This document shows positions 59,543-64,000 of a stretch of 64,000 nt of DNA, in pieces. Numbering within the stretch: position 1 is the stretch's first letter; every line of letters begins with the position of its first letter. The DNA lies in contig NZ_JACHON010000002.1 in the NCBI RefSeq assembly GCF_014206945.1, positions 248,001-312,000 of the forward strand, in the 5' to 3' direction. Position numbers and translations under genes: made by a program. The notes below the pieces were generated by a model. It did no database searches and had not been told where the DNA came from. It saw only the letters and a list, made by a program, of their open reading frames with translations. The DNA is from Gracilibacillus halotolerans (GTDB lineage: Bacteria > Bacillota > Bacilli > Bacillales > Amphibacillaceae).

Positions 59543-60919
59543 ATGGATTTCCCCAAACAGTTAACAGGAAAGATATTGCTCAAAGAAGAACTCCCTTTTG
59601 AAAAAGACGAAATTCAACATCTCCTTGATTCCAACGATCTTATCCGGACACCCTCTATTACAAAGACCTTTTTCCAGCTAATCTGCAATCGCTGTGGTAA
59701 TAAAAAACACCATCTCTTTGGAAAAATACCCTGTTATCGGTGCCAGAAAACCCATTTTTATTGTAGAAACTGCATTCAAACCGGACGAGCTATGGAATGT
59801 ACCATGTTATATGAATGGACAGGTCCTCAAGCCAATTGGCCACACGAAACAAATCCATGTGCATGGGAAGGGACATTAACTCCTGCTCAATCAAAAGCCG
59901 CAACTGCAATCCAACGTGCTATACAGAAACACAAGGAGCAGTTAGTCTGGGCAGTTTGTGGAGCAGGAAAAACAGAGATGCTCTTTCCAGGTATCACGTA
60001 TGCTTTACAACAAGGAAAAAGAATTTGCCTCGCAACTCCACGCTCCGATGTTGTCCGAGAATTAATGCCTCGTTTTCAAACTGCCTTTCCTCACACAAAA
60101 ATCGAAGCACTATACGCAAACTCGTCTCAAAAAACTGGAGAAGGACAGCTCATTTTATCCACAACACACCAGTTGATTCGCTACAAGCATGCTTTCGATG
60201 TAATGATTATTGATGAAATAGATGCTTTTCCATACCATCAAGATCCTTCCTTGCATTCCCTAGCTGAACGAGCTTGTAAACAAATTTCTAGCAAGATTTA
60301 CTTAACGGCAACACCAAGGGAGAAATTAAAGAAACGAGTAAGTAAGATACAACTTGCTGCAGAATTTGTCCCGATTCGATTTCATGGTCATCCATTACCA
60401 GTTCCTATATCAAAACTCGAGTGGAATCTCCGCAAAAAAATTAACAACAAAAAGCTCCCCCAAACATTAGACTCCTTTTTACAAGCAAGAAACCCTCAAC
60501 GTCAGCTCCTTATTTTTGTACCAACAATCCATCAACTTCCCTTAATAAAACAGCTGTTAATCAATCGATTCGAGAGTTTAGAAACAGTGCATGCTGAAGA
60601 TGAAGAAAGAAAAGAGAAGGTGGAGGCATTTCGACAAAAGAAATATGAACTCCTTATTACTACTACTATTTTAGAAAGAGGCGTCACGTTTCCTTCAGTT
60701 GACGTTGTTATTTTAGATGCAGGTCATCACGTGTTTGACGAAGCAGCGATTGTTCAAATTGCCGGACGAGCAGGGAGGAGTCCAATAGATCCAACAGGAG
60801 ATGTCTTATTAATCCACCAAGGTTTAACAGAAGCAATCAAGGCTGCGATCAAGCATATCCAATCGATGAATAACCGTGCGAAAAATCAAATGCAACCCAC
60901 TAAAATAAAAAGGAGCTAG
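59543..60919 (+). CDS. comFA: Competence ATPase/helicase ComFA
   Basis: 458 residues (B. subtilis 463). N-terminal four-Cys zinc module (C-x2-C near 51-54, C-x2-C near 64-67, plus C-x2-C near 75-78), Walker A C139-GAGKT144, DEID box 224-227, and a helicase C-domain with 'TTTILERGVTFPSVDVVILDA' motifs and 'QIAGRAGRS' (motif VI). It helps pull single-stranded DNA into the cell during transformation. GGAGG lies before ATG 59543. comFC follows after 4 bp; comFB, which sits between them in B. subtilis, is absent. Confidence 0.95.
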   Translation: MDFPKQLTGKILLKEELPFEKDEIQHLLDSNDLIRTPSITKTFFQLICNRCGNKKHHLFGKIPCYRCQKTHFYCRNCIQTGRAMECTMLYEWTGPQANWPHETNPCAWEGTLTPAQSKAATAIQRAIQKHKEQLVWAVCGAGKTEMLFPGITYALQQGKRICLATPRSDVVRELMPRFQTAFPHTKIEALYANSSQKTGEGQLILSTTHQLIRYKHAFDVMIIDEIDAFPYHQDPSLHSLAERACKQISSKIYLTATPREKLKKRVSKIQLAAEFVPIRFHGHPLPVPISKLEWNLRKKINNKKLPQTLDSFLQARNPQRQLLIFVPTIHQLPLIKQLLINRFESLETVHAEDEERKEKVEAFRQKKYELLITTTILERGVTFPSVDVVILDAGHHVFDEAAIVQIAGRAGRSPIDPTGDVLLIHQGLTEAIKAAIKHIQSMNNRAKNQMQPTKIKRS

Positions 60920-60923
60920 AACG

Positions 60924-61613
60924 ATGTATTGTCTCATTTGTCATCAAAAAATCATTTACCATCATACGTGGAACTCAATGTTGTCACCTCTATCACAAAT
61001 TTGCGAAGAATGTAGCATACAGCTAGAACCGATCCAAGCTCCCATTTGTGAAAGGTGTGGTCGACCTTTCAAGGAACCATCTATTTGTAACGATTGCCTC
61101 AATTGGCAACGAGACCCTCAATATGAAAAAAGTCTTGCATTCAATCGTGCTATTTTTACTTATAATGATAGAATGAAGGATATTGTGTATCGTTGGAAAT
61201 ATCGAGGTGATTATGAGTTGGTTCACCTTTTTAAGCCTTATATTTCAGAAAAATTTCCGCAGTTTTATCCAAATACAAAAATCCCACTCGTCCCAATTCC
61301 ATTAACAGATGAGAGAATGTATGAGAGAGGGTTCAATCAAGCAGAAGCGATTGCTCAAATTATTCGTGATCAATTTCATAATCCAATCGTACATGCACTC
61401 TCTCGAAAACAAAACAGCCACGAGAAACAATCGAAAAAGTCCAAAATCCAAAGAATTCAAGCAGATAATCCATTTAAGCTAAAAATATCGATAAATAAAC
61501 CGATAATAATAGTAGATGATATATATACAACCGGAACAACCATACATCATGCGGCAAAACGATTAAAAGAAGCAGGGAGTCCTGCTGTTTATAGTTTAAC
61601 AATGATTCGTTAA
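60924..61613 (+). CDS. comFC: Competence protein ComFC (phosphoribosyltransferase-like)
   Basis: 229 residues. N-terminal zinc-ribbon-like part: C3-x2-C6, C33-x2-C36, C48-x2-C51 and C58-x2-C61 type pairs. A PRTase domain follows, with 'VPIPLTDERMYERGFNQAEAIA' (~128-150) and the PRPP loop VDDIYTTGTT (~197-206). It interacts with ComFA and is needed for efficient uptake of transforming DNA. AAGGAG precedes its ATG, and ComFA's stop lies 4 bp upstream, so the two are coupled. Confidence 0.94.
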   Translation: MYCLICHQKIIYHHTWNSMLSPLSQICEECSIQLEPIQAPICERCGRPFKEPSICNDCLNWQRDPQYEKSLAFNRAIFTYNDRMKDIVYRWKYRGDYELVHLFKPYISEKFPQFYPNTKIPLVPIPLTDERMYERGFNQAEAIAQIIRDQFHNPIVHALSRKQNSHEKQSKKSKIQRIQADNPFKLKISINKPIIIVDDIYTTGTTIHHAAKRLKEAGSPAVYSLTMIR

Positions 61614-61659
61614 TTCGCGTTACGATAAATAGAATGATTGATAAGAAGGAGGAATTTAA

Positions 61660-62061
61660 TTGGCACAGCTTGCTAATTGTACGAGATGTGGAAAATTATA
61701 TGCAAAAACAGTAAAAGATGTTTGTCCAGACTGTGTAAAGGAATATGAAAAAATGTTTGAGATTGTTTATACATTTTTAAGAAAACGGGAAAATCGTCAG
61801 GCTACTATTCCAGAAATAGTAGAGGCAACAGGGGTAGAAGAAAAGGTAATTCTTCAATTTGTGAAAGAAAAGCGACTTCGTCAAAGTCAATTTCCAAATC
61901 TTTCGTACCCATGTGAACGCTGTGGTAATCCAATTGTAGAAGGTAAACTATGCTCATCATGTGTTGGTAATTTACAGTCAGAATTAGAGAAACACCAAGA
62001 AGAAGATAAACGAAAACGAGAAGAAGCAGCAAAAACGAGAACATACTTTACTCGTGATTAA
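61660..62061 (+). CDS. yvyF: Flagellar-operon protein YvyF (TIGR03826 type)
   Basis: 133 residues. N-terminal zinc ribbon (C7-x2-C10 ... C22-x2-C25), a winged-helix-like middle (~35-70), then a second C-x2-C pair set (~87-90, 97-100), and a Lys/Glu-rich C-terminal tail (~112-133). It matches the flagellar-operon protein between comF and flgM in Bacillaceae, whose role is thought to be regulatory. TTG start behind AAGGAGGAA. Confidence 0.9.
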   Translation: MAQLANCTRCGKLYAKTVKDVCPDCVKEYEKMFEIVYTFLRKRENRQATIPEIVEATGVEEKVILQFVKEKRLRQSQFPNLSYPCERCGNPIVEGKLCSSCVGNLQSELEKHQEEDKRKREEAAKTRTYFTRD

Positions 62062-62113
62062 TAAAGAGACAAGGGTATAATAAGGTATATAGAACTATTT
62101 ATTGATTATTTAC

Positions 62114-62140
62114 TTAACATCTTTTCGTATTGACCGATAT
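62114..62140 (+). promoter_or_regulatory. SigD-type promoter for flgM
   Basis: TTAA (62114-62117), 15 bp, then ACCGATAT (62133-62140), a 7/8 match to the SigD -10 GCCGATAT. It lies 36 bp before flgM, as expected for the late flagellar regulon. Confidence 0.8.
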
Positions 62141-62175
62141 AATGAACAGAGAAAAAAGTGAAAGAGGTGTGATGG

Positions 62176-62436
62176 ATGAAGATAAACGGAACCAATCCAT
62201 CAAGAAATATTCAGGCTTACCAAAATCAACACGTAACACCGCCTAAAACCTTTGGTAAACAAACGAAAGTTGCACAAGCTTCAGATAAATTAGAAATCTC
62301 AAAAGAAGCTCTTAAGATGCAAAATCAACATGAGCGCAATGCATATATTAATGAAATTAAACAACAAATTGAGAATGGCGAATATAAAGCAAACGCACAA
62401 CAAACAGCAAAGGGTATCCTAAATTTCTTTAAATAG
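62176..62436 (+). CDS. flgM: Anti-sigma factor FlgM
   Basis: 86 residues. A flexible, basic N-terminus ('KINGTNPSRNIQAYQNQ') is followed by the SigD-binding helices ('DKLEISKEALKM' ~38-49; 'YINEIKQQIENGEYKANAQQTAKGILNFF' ~57-85). It holds SigD (FliA) inactive until the hook is complete and FlgM is released or exported. GAGGTGTGATGG is the ribosome site. Own SigD promoter upstream, giving feedback control. Confidence 0.96.
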   Translation: MKINGTNPSRNIQAYQNQHVTPPKTFGKQTKVAQASDKLEISKEALKMQNQHERNAYINEIKQQIENGEYKANAQQTAKGILNFFK

Positions 62437-62522
62437 GGACGTAACGATGAGAATGGATACCCACAATGGTCGCCTACACACCTTAGAATGTAACATTACT
62501 TTTAAAAAAAGGAGCCAGCAAA

Positions 62523-63020
62523 ATGACGGTTCAAACGATTATTACTTTATTAAATCAATTAGTCGAATTGCATAAACGCCTTCTCGCTGTTTCAAAGGAA
62601 AAGACGGATATTTTAAAAGAAGGTGATTTTGATAGCTTGCAAGAGTTATTGAAAAAAGAACAAGCCTTAGTGAAAAATATCACTCAAGTAGAACAGAAGA
62701 GAATGAAGGAACTAGAACGCTGGTCAATGGATAAAGGATTAAATTTCGAGGAAATAACAGTGACAACACTGATCGAGACATATATAGAAGGTTCGGAAAA
62801 GGATGATCTGGAAAAAGTAACGCTTGAACTTGCAAATATTTTACATGAATTGCGTAGTCAAGAAGATTTGAATAAACAACTTACGGAGCAATCGATGCAA
62901 TTCGTCCAACTTTCTTTGAATATGATGGCACCAAGACCGATGAATAATATGAATTATGGCAATAAACCGCAGCAACCACCATCAACGTACAAGCAATCAA
63001 TTTTTGATTCAAAAGCGTAG
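62523..63020 (+). CDS. flgN: Flagellar chaperone FlgN (YvyG)
   Basis: 165 residues, all-helical, heptad-rich (coiled coil ~2-110). C-terminal Met/Asn/Pro-rich tail ('MNNMNYGNKPQQPP'). It binds FlgK and FlgL, the hook-filament junction proteins, keeping them unfolded for export. The next gene is flgK, 21 bp downstream. AAGGAG precedes the ATG. Same order as Bacillus. Confidence 0.92.
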   Translation: MTVQTIITLLNQLVELHKRLLAVSKEKTDILKEGDFDSLQELLKKEQALVKNITQVEQKRMKELERWSMDKGLNFEEITVTTLIETYIEGSEKDDLEKVTLELANILHELRSQEDLNKQLTEQSMQFVQLSLNMMAPRPMNNMNYGNKPQQPPSTYKQSIFDSKA

Positions 63021-63041
63021 AAGTGTTTAGGAGGAAATAAC

Positions 63042-64000
63042 ATGACATCTACTTTTCATGGTCTCGAAGTAGCAAAACGTGCGTTGCATACACAGCAATC
63101 AGCACTTTATACAACGGGACATAACATAGCAAATGCCAACACAGAAGGATATACAAGACAACGTGTTAACTTTAGTCAAACAGGACCATTCCCTCCTGCT
63201 TCTAGAAACCGTCCAGAAATTCCTGGTCAAGTCGGAAGTGGGGTAGAAGCAGGGTCCATTCAACGTGTTCGTGATAGTTTTGTAGATAAACAATATCGAC
63301 AAGAGAATACGAGTGTTGGTTATTACCAGACAAGAGCGGACATGCTTCAAAAAATGGAGACGATTTTAAATGAGCCTACAGATGTTGGATTGTTAAAATC
63401 GATGGACATGTTTTGGCAATCGTTACAAGACTTATCTGTAAACCCAGAGCACGCAAGTACACGTGCGGTTGTTAAAGAGCGTGCGATAGCTCTGGCAGAT
63501 TCGTTTAATTACTTGCATAAAACATTACAAGACGTACGTGCCAATTTAAGAGATGAAATTGGTGTCGGAAATACGAAGGTTAACTCGTTAATCGATCAAA
63601 TTAATTCTTTAAACAGCCAAATTGGCAAGATTGAGCCACATGGACTTGTGCCTAACGATTTGTACGATCGTCGTGACACATTAATTGATGAATTGTCTAC
63701 TTATATGGACATTGAAGTAGATTATCGTGCTAGTAAGGGTATGCCGAGTCCGGTTGCCGAGGGAATTGCAACTATTACATTAAAAACGAATTCAAGTAAC
63801 GTAAACAACCTGGATGCAAATCAAGATAAAGTGGTTTTAGTGAATGGAGAAGAGGGCGTCGTATTAGGAAGTGCTGATGCTGTTACACACATTTTTACTG
63901 ACTTTGATAGTGACAACAATTTACGTGCCTTACTTTTTGCTAAGCCAAACGAAGATCAAACAAAAACTACTGAGCAATATGTAAATGAATTAGTATCGAA
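63042..64000 (+). CDS. flgK: Flagellar hook-associated protein FlgK, 5' part (truncated by window)
   Basis: Open from ATG 63042, behind AGGAGGAAATAAC, to the window edge: ~319 codons of the ~500-600 expected. The first ~40 residues carry the flagellar rod/hook N-terminal motif 'ALYTTGHNIANANTEGYTRQRV', which marks FlgK/FlgE-type axial proteins. The following blocks ('QVGSGVEAGSIQRVRDSFVDKQYR', 'INSLNSQIGKIE', 'LYDRRDTLIDELS') are typical of FlgK. It forms the first junction zone between hook and filament and is chaperoned by FlgN upstream. The C-terminal polymerisation helix lies beyond the window. Confidence 0.95.
   Translation, partial: MTSTFHGLEVAKRALHTQQSALYTTGHNIANANTEGYTRQRVNFSQTGPFPPASRNRPEIPGQVGSGVEAGSIQRVRDSFVDKQYRQENTSVGYYQTRADMLQKMETILNEPTDVGLLKSMDMFWQSLQDLSVNPEHASTRAVVKERAIALADSFNYLHKTLQDVRANLRDEIGVGNTKVNSLIDQINSLNSQIGKIEPHGLVPNDLYDRRDTLIDELSTYMDIEVDYRASKGMPSPVAEGIATITLKTNSSNVNNLDANQDKVVLVNGEEGVVLGSADAVTHIFTDFDSDNNLRALLFAKPNEDQTKTTEQYVNELVS

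Overview
The window looks like chromosome of a low-GC, motile, spore-former-type Firmicute of the family Bacillaceae (inference: Gracilibacillus/Oceanobacillus-like). Reasons: degS-degU-degV-comFA-comFC-yvyF-flgM-flgN-flgK runs in Bacillus order at the right end, ribosome binding sites are strong AGGAGG types, UUG/GUG starts are common, CcpA cre-like boxes and YesM/YesN/YesL-type genes are present, and most genes end in strong Rho-independent terminators.

Layout. (1) 1-1158: a structured intergenic repeat, a small membrane protein, and what may be a decayed tnpB end. (2) 1159-41916: a carbohydrate-utilisation island of about 41 kb, bounded by two inverted copies of the same ~200-bp repeat (1-207 and 41960-42162). 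It holds two LplABC-type ABC importers (three lipoprotein binding proteins, two permease pairs, no ATPase), a YesM/YesN-type two-component system, three DUF624/YesL-type membrane proteins, two LacI regulators, a ROK sugar kinase, two Gfo/Idh/MocA oxidoreductases, two esterase-type hydrolases, and six glycosidases: GH2 with DUF4982, GH95, GH1, GH42, GH31 (YicI-type alpha-xylosidase) and GH2 LacZ. No glycosidase has a visible signal peptide. The set (alpha-xylosidase, beta-galactosidases, alpha-fucosidase type, beta-glucosidase, acetyl esterase) is what is needed to dismantle imported, branched, acetylated xyloglucan oligosaccharides inside the cell. (3) 42230-54825: housekeeping and accessory genes: 5-oxoprolinase pxpBCA, two tandem-paralogous chemoreceptors, a FUSC-type exporter, an IDEAL-domain protein, another Gfo/Idh oxidoreductase, a MecA_N/PBP3-type penicillin-binding lipoprotein and a VanZ-like protein. 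(4) 54864-64000: an unannotated 48-residue small gene, yvyE, degS, degU, degV-like, comFA, comFC, yvyF, flgM (with a SigD-type promoter), flgN and the 5' part of flgK.

The most unusual non-coding signal is a set of arrays at three intergenic sites (35130-35521, 48613-49064, 59273-59446). They hold 46 copies of a 10-bp core, consensus AANATYNGAT, spaced at 20-21 bp (about two helical turns). The core always reads in the sense direction of the gene that ends just upstream. At the two convergent gene pairs the array is a mirror image around a short non-repeated centre. A second signal is a three-copy hairpin element whose inner and outer stems differ in sequence between copies but stay complementary.

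Regulation visible in sequence: an 18-bp identical element lies exactly 56 bp upstream of the -10 of two transporter promoters (candidate YesN site). There are cre-like boxes, LacI-type palindromes at the GH95 and lacZ promoters, and paired palindromes at the first transporter promoter. All function calls rest on recognised motifs and order, not on database searches.
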